Assembly: GCA_014529385.2 (NCBI GenBank)
Contig: CM043947.1
Coordinates: 130,350,391 to 130,414,390 of the forward strand
Origin: Adiantum capillus-veneris
Taxonomy: Eukaryota; Streptophyta; Polypodiopsida; Polypodiales; Pteridaceae
Length of the DNA stretch: 64,000 nt
Direction of reading: 5' to 3'
Shown here: positions 8,593-19,575 of the stretch, piece after piece
How the letters are laid out: every line of letters starts with the position of its first letter
Numbering within the stretch: position 1 is the first letter of the stretch
The notes under the pieces: model-generated
What the model was told of the DNA's origin: nothing
Database searches by the model: none
What the model saw: the letters and a program-made list of their open reading frames with translations, nothing else
Made by a program: the position numbers and the translations under genes

Positions 8593-11573
8593 CTCCCCCT
8601 CGAGCTCTGCATGTCGCAGAGTCCAAGCATAGTCCGGAAACGTCGAAGCTTCTCAGCTCCGAGGGCCTTGGTAAAGATATCCGCTATCTGCTCCTCTGTG
8701 CTGACGTAGACCAAGTCGATGTCGCCCGCCAACACTCGCTCTCGAACGTAGTGGTAATGGACCTCTATGTGTTTGGTCCTGGCATGGAACACTGGGTTCC
8801 TAGCCAACTGCATGCTGCTGAGGTTGTCACAATGGATGAAAATCTGTTGGTCCACCTGCACTCCGAAGTCCTCAAGTAATGTGCGTAGCCAAGCTACCTC
8901 GCACGCCGCAACTGCTGCACCTCTGTACTCGGCCTCTGTGCTCGATAAAGCAACCGTAGGCTGCTTTTTGCTGCTCCAAGTAATAGCAGCACTCCCAAAA
9001 GAGAACATGAAGCCACTCGTAGATCTCCTATCAACAATGCTACCTGCCCAATCTGCATCTGTATACCCATACAATGCTAATGGTGCATCTGCTGCATAGA
9101 ACAATGCGTAGTCAAGAGTACCTTGCACATACCTAAGTGTGCATCGTACTCCATCCAAATGTGGCTTCCTCGGAAGTTGCATGAACTGACTCTCCAAGCC
9201 TACTGTGTAGCTCAAGTCTGGCCTCGTGATAGTCAAGTAGATTAGACTACCCACAATCTTCCTGTACATGTTGACATCCTCAACAACATCACCCTTCTCT
9301 GCACTCAGCTTTGCATTCACATCCAAGGGAATAGAAATTGGCTTACAATCAGCCATACCATACTTTGACAACATGTCCAAAGCATACTGTCTTTGTGATA
9401 GCCATACACCCTCTGGAGTCCTGATCACTTCAATGCCAAGAAAGTAGCGCAACTCGCCTAAATCTTTCATTTCAAACTCCTGTTTGAGAAGACCCTTCAC
9501 ATGGTCAATCTCCATAGCATTGTCACCAACAATAATAAGGTCATCTACATATATGGTAATGACCACAATCCCCACATCACTCTCACGTACATAGAGTGAA
9601 TGATCAGCATGAGCTCTCCTAAAACCAATACTGACAAGATACTTGGCAATCCTGTCATACCATGCTCTAGAGCCCTGCTTCAAACCATACAAAGCTTTGA
9701 GAAGTCTGCATACATAATCTGGGTAACTTGGATCGACATAACCAGGTGGCTGATCCATATACACTTCCTCTTGCAACTCACCATTCAAGAAGGCATTCTT
9801 TACATCCATTTGATGCATAATCCATCCTCTAGATGCAGCCACTGCTATGACAGCTCTCACTGTCGTCATCTTTGCCACTGGAGCAAAGGTCTCCTCATAG
9901 TCTATGCCATACGTCTGTGCATAACCCTTTGCGACCAGCCTTGCCTTGTGACGCTCAATGTTACCATCAGCCTTATGCTTGGTTTTATACACCCATTTAC
10001 AGCCAATAGCTTTCTTGCCACTTGGCAATGGCACCAACTCCCATGTGTCATTTGCTTCCAATGCAGCCATCTCTTCATTCATTGCATCATCCCAATGCAC
10101 ATTTCCAACTGCATCCTCAAAACATGTGGGCTCCACATCCTGTATCACCTTAGCCATGTAGGCTTGGTGATGCGCTAGATACCCATCATAAGTCAATTTC
10201 TGAACTGGATTTCTGACTCTATTAGATCTGCGCGGTCCTGGGTCACTCCTTTGCCCTCTAGCATCTTCTTGTACTTTCCTTACACCAGGTGTCCTGACAG
10301 CCGGAATTCCAAATTCCTCATCAAGACTTTGTTCAGAACCATCTGAATCCATGTCTACATGTGAAAAACCTGATGATGCATCAACCATAAAGGGAGGTTC
10401 ATCAACCTTTTCCTTTCCTTTTCGTGATACATTCCCTGTACCTGTTGGTGGAGTAACCTGCGTACGTAGTCTACCATTCCATGGTTTCTCAACAGAGCCA
10501 CGAGAAGAGGACTCTTGTGGTCCACTCAAAACCTGTGACTGTGGCCTCACATTTTGTACAACCACATCATCTTTTACATCAGCCCCAATAGTGCCATGTG
10601 CATTACTGTACCAGCTGCTCATCTCATCAAAGACTACATCTCTGCTCACTCGTAATTCTCGTGTAGTAGGATTGTAGCACCTGTACCCCTTTTGTTCAAG
10701 GGAATATCCCACAAGAATACATTTCTCTGCTTTAGGATCCAATTTCCTACGCAACTCATCTGGTACATGCACGTAAGCTATGCAGCCAAACACTTTCAAG
10801 TGTGCCAAATCAGGCTTTGTACCTGTAAACTTTTCCTCAGGTGTTACATCATGCACCGCAGCTGTAGGTGTCCTGTTCATAATGTACACAGCTGTATTTA
10901 CAGCTTCAGCCCAGAAATTATGAGGCATGTTCTTCTCATTCATCAATGCACGTGCAACCTCTGCAATGTGCCTGTTTTTCCTTTCTGCGACCCCATTCTG
11001 CTGTGGAGTATATCTGCATGTAAACTGCCTGTGTATACCATGCATTCGCAGAAAATCTGAAAAATCATTGGAGAAGTACTCTCCCCCTCCATCTGACCTC
11101 AATGTCTTGATTTGCATATCTGTCTCCTTCTCAATCATGACTTTGAAGTCTTGAAAGTGACCAAACACTTCACTTTTGTTACGCATGAAGTAGACCCATA
11201 CTTTCCTTGTATGGTCATCAATGAAAGAGACATAATACCTGCAACCATGTATACTTGCAGTATCGGTTGGACCCCAAACATCTGTGTGCACCACCTCAAG
11301 TGGCTTTTTACATACATTGCGCTCATGTGGAAATGAGCCCTTTGACTGTTTTCCAAACTGGCATGCTGCACACACTTTATGCATACCATCCACCTTGAAT
11401 TTGGGCAAACCTTTTACAATCTGTTTTGATTGCATGCTGCGCAATCTCTGCTCATTGACATGGCCAATGCGTTTGTGCCAAATGTCAACATCAGCCACAA
11501 CACCTGTGCCCTGTGCAAATAATGCAGCTTTTACCTCAGGCATGTCTACATTCAGCGTAAACATTCTGCCCAC
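8565..11573 (-). CDS. Copia-B integrase-RT-RNase H (1002 aa, downstream of an in-frame TAG)
   Basis: The frame is open from the TAG at 11607-11609 to 8565; 11573 is only its first ATG and probably not a natural start. It encodes an integrase zinc region (IWHKRIGHV...CAACQFG), core D (VHTDVWGP), D (RSDGGGEY) and E (NGVAERKNR). It continues into RT with YVDDLI, and RNase H with YTDADWAG, EAEYRG and HCDNLSS. All expected active-site motifs are present. The frame runs through the polypurine tract and 28 nt into the 3' LTR before stopping. Normal expression would be as the pol part of a Gag-Pol polyprotein. It is non-functional unless the TAG is read through or spliced around. Confidence 0.92.
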   Translation of the reverse strand: MGRMFTLNVDMPEVKAALFAQGTGVVADVDIWHKRIGHVNEQRLRSMQSKQIVKGLPKFKVDGMHKVCAACQFGKQSKGSFPHERNVCKKPLEVVHTDVWGPTDTASIHGCRYYVSFIDDHTRKVWVYFMRNKSEVFGHFQDFKVMIEKETDMQIKTLRSDGGGEYFSNDFSDFLRMHGIHRQFTCRYTPQQNGVAERKNRHIAEVARALMNEKNMPHNFWAEAVNTAVYIMNRTPTAAVHDVTPEEKFTGTKPDLAHLKVFGCIAYVHVPDELRRKLDPKAEKCILVGYSLEQKGYRCYNPTTRELRVSRDVVFDEMSSWYSNAHGTIGADVKDDVVVQNVRPQSQVLSGPQESSSRGSVEKPWNGRLRTQVTPPTGTGNVSRKGKEKVDEPPFMVDASSGFSHVDMDSDGSEQSLDEEFGIPAVRTPGVRKVQEDARGQRSDPGPRRSNRVRNPVQKLTYDGYLAHHQAYMAKVIQDVEPTCFEDAVGNVHWDDAMNEEMAALEANDTWELVPLPSGKKAIGCKWVYKTKHKADGNIERHKARLVAKGYAQTYGIDYEETFAPVAKMTTVRAVIAVAASRGWIMHQMDVKNAFLNGELQEEVYMDQPPGYVDPSYPDYVCRLLKALYGLKQGSRAWYDRIAKYLVSIGFRRAHADHSLYVRESDVGIVVITIYVDDLIIVGDNAMEIDHVKGLLKQEFEMKDLGELRYFLGIEVIRTPEGVWLSQRQYALDMLSKYGMADCKPISIPLDVNAKLSAEKGDVVEDVNMYRKIVGSLIYLTITRPDLSYTVGLESQFMQLPRKPHLDGVRCTLRYVQGTLDYALFYAADAPLALYGYTDADWAGSIVDRRSTSGFMFSFGSAAITWSSKKQPTVALSSTEAEYRGAAVAACEVAWLRTLLEDFGVQVDQQIFIHCDNLSSMQLARNPVFHARTKHIEVHYHYVRERVLAGDIDLVYVSTEEQIADIFTKALGAEKLRRFRTMLGLCDMQSSRGSVEMSSSTP
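8593..8604 (-). other. Polypurine tract, Copia-B
   Basis: Reads CGAGGGGGAG on the minus strand, directly before the 3' LTR and inside the pol reading frame. Confidence 0.75.
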
Positions 11574-11606
11574 ACATTTGCCCTCTGTGATCAGCTTACA
11601 GCCATT

Positions 11607-12914
11607 CTAGAAATCTTCTACATAACAGCCATTTGGATTGAAGCGAACCTGCAAACCCTGCTCAACCATTTGTCCAACAGAAACAAGATTCTTTGTAATG
11701 TTTGGGACATGAAGTACATCTGCTAAGTACTTTGATTTCCCACTCTTCGTATTTAGAGGTATGTCCCCTACATGAGCAATGGGGTGAGCTGTGTCATCTC
11801 CTGTCTGCACATAGCCTGACACATCTGGTTTGCGCATATCTCTAAACCACTCTCCACGAGACGTCATGTGATTAGAGGCACCTGAATCCACATACCAAAC
11901 ATCATCTTGGGTGGAATTCTCTGCAGTCATTGTATTCATTACATGTTGCATAACAAACATGCGCTCGTTTTTGCTGTCATCTGCATCTCTGCTAGTAGAT
12001 GCATAGTTGCCCTGTTCTCTCTTTCTACTTGCTTTTCCCTTTGGACAGTCACGTGACATGTGACCTCTTTCACCACAAGTCCAACATTCTCTACTATCTG
12101 GAGTATGTTGCTGCCTGCTTGATCCTGCACCACGACCTCTTTGACTCCCCCTGCCTTGAGACCGGTTTCCCCTGCCACCTGTATTGTTTTGATTTGATTG
12201 ACCTTCCAGAAATTGGCCCCTGCAACCCCTTGGGCCTCGACCACGACCTCTACCTCTACCTCTGTTGGAGTTAGAATAGAAGGCCTGTTCAGAATGATTT
12301 CTGCCATGAGAAGAAGATGTGTCAAGGTTCTTCTCCTCAAGAATAAGCATAGAAATCAAATCTTGGAACACGGGGATGTCGTCTCTTGTATTCATGGAAG
12401 ACCTAAAATGTACATACTCATCTCCTAGACCATCCAAGCATGCACGTACAATGTCATCGTCTTCTACTGAGACTTTAATAGATCCAAGAGCCTCAATGAT
12501 ACTCTTGATCTTCAAAGCATAATCATTGATGGAGAGGTTTTTCCTCTTAACCTGATTTAGCTCCGACTTTAGTTGAAGCTTCCTGGCCTTGGTGTTCACC
12601 TCGAACACTCTGCCTAAGTTTTTCCATGCAATGGCGGGGGTTTCAGTATCGTGTAGATAGCCCATCATGCCATCTGTGATGCTCATAGAAAGCCAATACA
12701 TCACTTTGCTCTGGCCTTGTTGCCAGTCCCTCAAAGCTTTCCTTTGTTCTGCTGTAGCATTTGCCTCGGGAATCTCTGGTTCCTTTTCATTGTCTCCTTC
12801 TACATAGTCCCAATAACCTTTTCCTTTTAGGAAATTTGTTATTCTGAACTTCCATGCAGGGTAGTTATTTTTCTCAAGCTTCTCAGTAATAATATGACTG
12901 AAACCGTCAGACAT
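11607..12914 (-). CDS. Copia-B Gag-protease (435 aa)
   Basis: Starts MSDGFSHII at 12914, about 300 bp inside the 5' LTR. The N-terminal two thirds is copia Gag. It is followed by an Arg/Gly-rich stretch (RGRGRGRGRG), a zinc knuckle (CWTCGERGHMSRDC, first Cys near residue 277) and an aspartic protease with DSGAS (Asp near 343). It ends at TAG 11607-11609, after protease and before the integrase zinc region; the same frame continues as integrase without a shift. The stop is either a nonsense mutation (CAG to TAG would explain it) or a readthrough stop. Confidence 0.93.
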   Translation of the reverse strand: MSDGFSHIITEKLEKNNYPAWKFRITNFLKGKGYWDYVEGDNEKEPEIPEANATAEQRKALRDWQQGQSKVMYWLSMSITDGMMGYLHDTETPAIAWKNLGRVFEVNTKARKLQLKSELNQVKRKNLSINDYALKIKSIIEALGSIKVSVEDDDIVRACLDGLGDEYVHFRSSMNTRDDIPVFQDLISMLILEEKNLDTSSSHGRNHSEQAFYSNSNRGRGRGRGRGPRGCRGQFLEGQSNQNNTGGRGNRSQGRGSQRGRGAGSSRQQHTPDSRECWTCGERGHMSRDCPKGKASRKREQGNYASTSRDADDSKNERMFVMQHVMNTMTAENSTQDDVWYVDSGASNHMTSRGEWFRDMRKPDVSGYVQTGDDTAHPIAHVGDIPLNTKSGKSKYLADVLHVPNITKNLVSVGQMVEQGLQVRFNPNGCYVEDF

Positions 12915-13211
12915 CTTGAAGCACTAAGACAAAATAGCTGCAATCTGCAAAAACCTGCAAATCTGCTGAACCTGCTATCGTGGTTCTTGTAACGCTTTCT
13001 ACACTCAACGAGTGTCCACAATCAAGCGTACATACAACCACTGTACTTGTACAGTAAATCTCTGTATACTGCACTTTGGAGACCTGTTCAGAAACTTGTG
13101 CGAAAAACCCCTAAAATTTTTTTCGCTGCGCGAGGCGCCTTCGGCATCTGGTCGTGGATTGTGAACGAAGGGATTGTGATGCTCTTGCTCTCTTAGCCTC
13201 TCTTGCTTGCA

Positions 13212-13227
13212 CCAGGCTCTGATACCA
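13212..13227 (-). other. Primer binding site (initiator Met tRNA), Copia-B
   Basis: TGGTATCAGAGCCTGG on the minus strand directly abuts the 5' LTR. It confirms the orientation. Confidence 0.93.
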
Positions 13228-13549
13228 TGTAAAGAATGAGGATGCAAGAGAGCTACACAAGACAAGCACAAAGCACACAGAGATGGAAAGCTTCTTCTTC
13301 TTCTTCACAGAAAAGAGAGTACAAAATGACTTAGTGCTAAAGCTGAAAAGTAGCACATATGTACATGCGGTCACTAAGTGTAAACTCGCTAGAAGCGTGC
13401 TAGGCTGGCACTATAAGTGTAGTCCAGCTGTAGAATCACTGGCAGAGATCCTCCGTGTCGGTCACCTAACGCGCCAGTGAGTAAATGCCATAAGCGGCCA
13501 AGACCCGTAGTGGATGCCAGCTCAAGGTGTAGAGCTCGACATCTCAACA
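13228..13549 (-). repeat. 5' LTR of Copia-B (322 bp)
   Basis: Pairs with 8271-8592; about four single-base differences are visible. Flanked by the ATGGT duplication. Confidence 0.95.
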
Positions 13550-13554
13550 ATGGT

Positions 13555-13918
13555 GGGGTTGTTTACTGATACAAGAAGATAACAAGTGAAGGACTTAAAC
13601 TTAGCTTTTGAGTTACGTCAGCAATTTACTTTCATGGAAAGTTCAAGGGGTACTCTTTTGGGTACATCTTAGTTGTGATAACTCGTTTAGCATACTCAAG
13701 AGAGTTCTAAAAGGATTTTATACGCTATGTTGTATATAAGACGATTACACCAAGACGGTTCCAAAGGGACAACAATGTGGACAATTAGGATGTTATTCAT
13801 GATTTCGTTGAACCTCCCGCAGAACAGATGGATCCATGCAGGATGCCAATGTGGCACTTATTAGTGTATCACCACTCTTTTTTCTGAGGACGAAAACGCT
13901 TCTCCAAGGGGGGAGTAA
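13555..13918 (+). pseudogene. 3' end of an old Ty3/gypsy pol
   Basis: No open frame. The last 60 bp read like the end of a plant chromovirus, with translation EDENASPRG followed by a purine-rich run (CCAAGGGGGGAGTAA). The LTR then begins. This is the continuation of the sequence interrupted by Copia-B, whose left part carries the integrase relic at 7.9 kb. I could not make out a chromodomain. Confidence 0.45.
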
Positions 13919-14160
13919 TGTCATGCCAAGGGCATAGCCCGGTGGTCAAGGACCACGCCCAAGGGTCCAGCTACTAGTGTGGATAGGGAATGAGGCCCAG
14001 GGGGGCTATATAAAGGGAGGTTGGGAGGATCATTCTAGGCAGTCCCACCAGGGGCATTTCATATTGGTTGTTGCAGAGAACCCTGACATATTCATATCAT
14101 CTTATGATCGTCTTAGATCTAGTGTTCTAGAGAAAGAAATAAATTTTATCTCTAGTATCA
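13919..14160 (+). repeat. Gypsy-type LTR with TATA box
   Basis: Begins TGTCATGCCAAGG right after a polypurine tract. It contains TATATAAAGG near 14007-14016. The right end is uncertain: TAGTATCA at 14160 is a possible terminus, or GAAACA a few bases later. No partner LTR was found in the window. Confidence 0.45.
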
Positions 14161-17100
14161 CCTTTTGAAACATCTCAACCCTTGTCTATGGACATGTCAC
14201 CAAAAGGAAGCAACTAGAAGAAAAAAGGACAAACAAGTTGGATGGTGAAGCAAGCATCATGTCAAGATACATAATGGATATGAAACCCAAATTGTTAATA
14301 TAGTTTGGATGTCCCATACCACCCAAAATGCACCAACTATTGGTGTGATTGTAAAATCTAACCAAGTCATGCAATGGTGGTATCACACACCGATAGCTAA
14401 ACCAACTGCAAAACCATGATTGTTGATAATCCATGTTGAAACGTGCTACTATGCACAATGCGACCATAACAAGCTAGATGAAAGTGAGTCACACTACACT
14501 TTCAAAATGTGATTATAGCAACCAAATCCAAACATAAGGATTGGATATCTAGAGAGTATCTCAAGCAAAGACTATTCTAGCATGGAAAGACCTCACTGGC
14601 TTTACACAAACCTTTGTATGTTCAATCTAACCATGGAAACTTTGCCAAAGACAAAACAAGAGAGGATAAGACCTTGGAAATAATCTTCACCCTCACTGTC
14701 AAACTTGGTATGAAGGGTAAAGAAATTTTCCATAAATTGCTAGCTAAAATTCACCCAAACATGTTGAGAACCATATATTATTTCAATATAGAACTAATCA
14801 TCACCACCATGTGGTAAAAAGACAATGCTTATTACCATACATACTAGCCCTGCTAGAAACACCTTGTGCGAAAAATAGTCAATTAAAAGATGTTTGGAAG
14901 TAACATAATTGCTCAAAATGGTCACATCTACACTACAACCAAGAGCATTGTGTCTAAGGTGGAAACCATGTCTCATAACATTATAGTTTTTTTTTGTGAA
15001 ATAGACATCTCATCTTAAGAATGTTGACCTTCACATTGAAGATATGTACATAGTACTGTCCAAGACTATCATCACAGTGACATCTACACTACAACCAGAA
15101 GCCTTGTCTCTAAGGTGGAAACCATGTCTTAGAACATTATAGTTTTTTTTTTGTGAAATAGACATCTTATCTTAAGAATTTTGACCTTCACATTGAAGAT
15201 ATGTACATAGTACTGTCCAAGACTATCATCATATATTAGTCATGGAAAATATGCGATCTCCACATTGGAGTCCTCAAACAATTCAGGATATGAAATCCAT
15301 GCATGCAATGCCTGAAATGATAATTGTCAGAATAAGTGGCTCTTGTTAAAATCAGTGGCTTGCCTCCCTTGAGAAAAACCCCTTTCACAAACGTATGTTA
15401 CCTTGTAGTCAACCAAGCTCGTGTCTTGAATATCGTACAAAATCCATGTTTGCATGGAATCACGTGAGTGAATTGCAAAGAAACACACCTTGTGTTTTGT
15501 GTGCCGATACTAAGATTGCAATGCTTCATCCTTGATGAAGATTGTAATTGTTGGCCAAAAAACAACATTTGATTGTCTCTTGAGCATAGCGAGGCATGGT
15601 CATTGATACCAATGATGGATCCATATCCAATAAGTCAACCCATGTCATGTGAACGATTAGTCTCAATCAACAAAGTATAGCTGAGCTTTGCTTAATCTGA
15701 ATACCATAGTTTTAAAAATTGTGTGCGACCAAGTGCCATTAGAAGAGGGAGGAAAAGAGAGAGAACCTTAAAAGCATTCTACTCCAACTAGGGCCATGCA
15801 CCCAATGTCCATACCATTGCCCTTGCATACACAAGTAGCTTAAAGAATGTCCTTGACATTAAAAGACAACATAAACAATATGCAAAAGTTAATAAAACTA
15901 GCAAAATGGACCAAAGAGAGTCGTAACCTCCTGTGGATCTTGCAAAAAGTTATAGCGTCAACTTGAAGCAAGATACAATTTTTCACATGCTATTGAGTGC
16001 ACATACCTTGTGCACAGAGCCTAGCGTGAGTGAAATTGATCGTGTCAACCATGAAGTTGTCGTAAACAAAGTGTACTAGATGGTAGCGAAAACGTTAAAA
16101 CAACTTGGGTGGAGAGAAGTGCACCTGACTCGCATGCCTTGCATGCGGCTCATAAAATGGAAAATAGATTGATAAGCCCTTGGCTACCATGTCAACCACA
16201 ATGATTTTAGCTGAGATCCATAAGTGCCTTGCACTAGCTAGAACATGCATTGATAGATTCGAGTACGAGTTTTTTCCATGTGCATAAAATGTGAGCAACC
16301 TTGCTTCCTGTTATGGTTTTAAAGCACTTTTCCATGATTCTAATTTTGTCCAAATTAAAAGCTAAAAACATATTTAAATTAGTAAAATATTAAAATTTCC
16401 AACCTTGCTGCCCATCTTTTGTAGGAGCAAGCACCAATGTTAAATTTGTTAACATTGCGACAGAGCCTTGCTCATTGCATGGTTATGTGTAAATTTGATA
16501 CTGCAGTCCTTCTTGCCTGAGTTGGATATGGTTTGTAGCCCTAGATTTGGACGTGTTTCACTTAAAATCTGGCTCATAGCCATGGTTTCTAATAGACCTT
16601 GAGGCGTTCATATGTGTGGCTAAAGGTCCTTGATTGGGTTCATGGAGTCTTGACATCATAGTCAATTTTTTAACCCGTGATATCACCGTGAAATTATATG
16701 TTTTGGAGTTCTCAACAAAAGCTTCACGTTGTTGGTTTAGGTTGCCCAAGTCAAAACGGCCTTTCCCAACAGTGTATCCATACACGCCCCTACTCATAAG
16801 CGGCTCTCATCCGCTCCTCTTCCCTCAGAGTTGCACCGACAAGAATGGTTTTGGATTCTCCCATACTCTCACTCGTTCCCACCCTTCACCCTTACCATTG
16901 ATAGTCATAATCCTCTTGATCCATGTCCAAAGGACCTTGTGCTTGATGCATGCAGGCATGCGTGCAAACACAAACAAGCCATGCAAGCTTAATTAAGCAA
17001 AAATAATGTTGCATGTTGGAAGTTTGATACCATGCAAATCCAAATCAACTTGCATGAGGGAGAGTTAAGCATAATTTCAATAAGAGACTCAAACATTATT

Positions 17101-17557
17101 CAAAATTTAGTGCCAATCGATCGTTATCATCCTTGATGCTAGTAAAGGAATGTTGTTGGTTCTGCAATAGTCACGTGATGCATGCAAGGCCAAACTCCAC
17201 ACCTCCTCTCTCCCTTCGCATGCTTCATGCATCTTTCCTAAGTCATTCTTCCATCCCCTGCATCCTTCCTCAAGGTGCAAGGGAGATAGGGCCCTAGCTC
17301 TAAAAGACCAGTGGTAACTAAGACATGTTCATATCCTCCCGACCTCTCTTTATAGAACCCTTGGCCTAGAGACCCCTGAACTACATGCTTAGTTTAGGGC
17401 CATGCCCCACTATTCCTACCATTGCCCTTACAAAAGTGCTAGAATGTAAGTGCTCTCTTGTGGACATGAATACTTTAAAAGAGCACTTGTGCAAATTTGA
17501 GAAACATTATACATTGAAATCCGAGGGATTTACCTTTCAAAATTATCTATAGCAAAG
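14161..17557. other. Anonymous sequence, no gene recognised
   Basis: AT-rich DNA with stops in all frames. The only structure I see is the tandem duplication at 14921-15230. A GTCACGTGAT motif (G-box core CACGTG) near 17172 and TTTATAGAA near 17349 lie upstream of the ORF at 17558, but nothing shows they are used. Confidence 0.4.
14921..15230. repeat. Tandem duplication, period about 156 bp, two copies
   Basis: The segment starting near 14921 repeats at 15077 with a few substitutions and small indels; both copies end with GTACTGTCCAAGACTATCATC. Non-coding. Confidence 0.85.
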
Positions 17558-18022
17558 ATGGATCCAATGATATACAATGTAACTAAAACAAGGAATGTAT
17601 TTAAGCCGTGGGCTGATCTTTGCAAGGGCAATGCAATTTTTGATTCACTTATCATGCAAGTTATGGCTCAAGCAAAGAATGTGGAGAATGTTAATTTGCA
17701 AAAATTGGAAATATTTCCATCTCTTGCAATTGCCATTTTTTCAAAACCCATTTTGGCATATTCAGAATCACAATTTTTGGTGCCCCTTACTTGGGAGAAA
17801 GGCCTACTATTTGCAATATGGTTGATGAAACATGGCGAAAGATTATCCTTGGCAATACTTGGAACTACCTCAAGAGGATGGGATATTTTGTTTACAGAGA
17901 CTTCACCCTTATGCAACAAAATGCTTGTTTGCAAAGTATATGAAGAGAGAAGCAAAAAGCTTAAGGAGCTACTTGATGAAGGAAAAATACCCAAGAAGGA
18001 AGCAAGGCCATCCAACAAGTAG
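17558..18022 (+). CDS. Unrecognised ORF, 154 aa (doubtful)
   Basis: I do not recognise this protein. It starts MDPMIYNV, has a hydrophobic middle (LAIAIFSKPILAY) and a lysine/glutamate-rich C-terminus. From about 17700 to 17940 all three forward frames stay open. One of the alternatives (containing GAPYLGERPT and TWRKIILGNTW) looks at least as protein-like, so the true frame is uncertain and a frameshifted or intron-containing relic is possible. There is no ORF nearby that could be a partner. Confidence 0.2.
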   Translation: MDPMIYNVTKTRNVFKPWADLCKGNAIFDSLIMQVMAQAKNVENVNLQKLEIFPSLAIAIFSKPILAYSESQFLVPLTWEKGLLFAIWLMKHGERLSLAILGTTSRGWDILFTETSPLCNKMLVCKVYEERSKKLKELLDEGKIPKKEARPSNK

Positions 18023-18887
18023 GGCACATGACCTATGAAACCAAATCATGGTTGTGAGTGTGATTTTGGCATTTTGGAAATTGTAATGGATTTCCATGGG
18101 CTAAGTGAATTGGCATGGACGAACGCAACACATTTAGTAGTTGCTAGATTTTTAGACTGGGCACACTAGGGTGCCTCCAAATAGGAAAGAGAGATTAGTC
18201 AAAAAAGGAAGGTAGAATGGAGTTTCTTTAACATTCTATGCACCTTTTGGATGAATCTCAGATATGGACTTGTTTCAGTATTGCATGATAGCACAACTAG
18301 GTAGTATGAGTTGGTCATAGAGAGCCCTTCCATTAGAGGTGATTAGTGCAACTCTTTACTATGCAACTCTTCGTTGCTATTTATCTCGTCTCTGTTGTAT
18401 AGCTCTTCTATGCCATAAAATTTTCTCAACACTTCAATTTAGCTAGCTTCGCTATTCATCCCTTCAGCTATGAGGTTCATCTCTACGATTTAAGCTATGC
18501 AGCTCACCTCTGCTATAAGGATTATCTCCACCCCCTATGCTATGTAGCAAATCTGTAAGAATCTCATCTCTTGTATGTAACTCATATCTGGTTGTAAAGC
18601 TCATATAGCTAGTACGTTCTTGACATCTATAAATCCCAAGTCAACTTTATAAAGAATGTCTACTATATAGCTCATTAGCTCACAAGCATAAATATCAATT
18701 CATTGTGTATGCTATACAACTCAAATTGTTGATTATTCTAGTAGGCTTATCTCATCATCTATGCTACGTAGATCATCTTGTAAAGATCATTACTAGTTGT
18801 ATGGCTTATAACTAGAATATAGTTGACAATTGTATCTAAAATATAGCTCATCACTAGTTGTATGGCTTATAGCTAAGGTATAGCTGA

Positions 18888-19575
18888 CAACTATGATGCT
18901 CAATTTAGCTATAGCACTCACAGTGGTGTTACTACACGAAACAGGTCTCTTCTTGAAATATTCTTAGAATAAGCTTGCAGTCTCTTGTATATGTTTTTTA
19001 CTGATGCTTTTTGTGGTTCTTCTTATAGACTGAGTATTATTTGAAATTCAAAGGTAAGTACCCCCATGTGCACATTGGGAGAAGGTCCTTTGAGAAGTCT
19101 GAGGTTTGGCTTGTATGAAAGCTACAAGATCAAAATACATGTTTCTGTGTATACCCCACATAGTCGATACGTTTGAAGGGTGTATTCTTCGTATATTCAA
19201 TGTCATGCTCTCATTTTCCTTTGGTTTTCATGGGAAATTAGGTACTTTTGTGATTGTGTGATATACATTTCTTTAGTTTGCTCATCAAAGTTCCTTGTGC
19301 AAAAGAAGTATTACTTTGGGATTACAAAGCTATGGGAATCATGTGTATGCAAAAGTGTGGAGAGTGTGTTGTGAAAAGGCTTTGGTTTTAGAGCTAGGAG
19401 AGAAGACAACTATGATGCTCAATTTAGCTATAACGTTCATAGTGGTGTTTAGTACACAAAACAAGGATCTTCTTGCAGTCTCTGGTATATGTTTCTTTTG
19501 AGCTTTTTGCGGTTCTTCTCATAGACTGAATATTATTCGAAATTCAAAGAGAAGTACCTCCGTGTGCACATTGGG
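18888..19575. repeat. Pair of diverged direct repeats, about 180 bp each
   Basis: 18888-19083 and 19404-19575 share long stretches such as GACAACTATGATGCTCAATT and TGTGCACATTGGGAGA. The copies differ by several indels. The 320 bp between them is unique. Could be two remnants of one dispersed repeat. Confidence 0.75.

Larger units (their letters stand above)
8271..13549 (-). mobile_element. Copia-B: nearly intact Ty1/copia retrotransposon
   Basis: A 5279-bp element on the minus strand with 322-bp LTRs (about four differences by eye, near 99% identity) and the target duplication ATGGT (8266-8270 and 13550-13554). It has a tRNA-iMet primer site, a polypurine tract and gag-pol in one frame broken by a single TAG. 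It inserted into the old gypsy element whose remains flank it. Confidence 0.96.
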
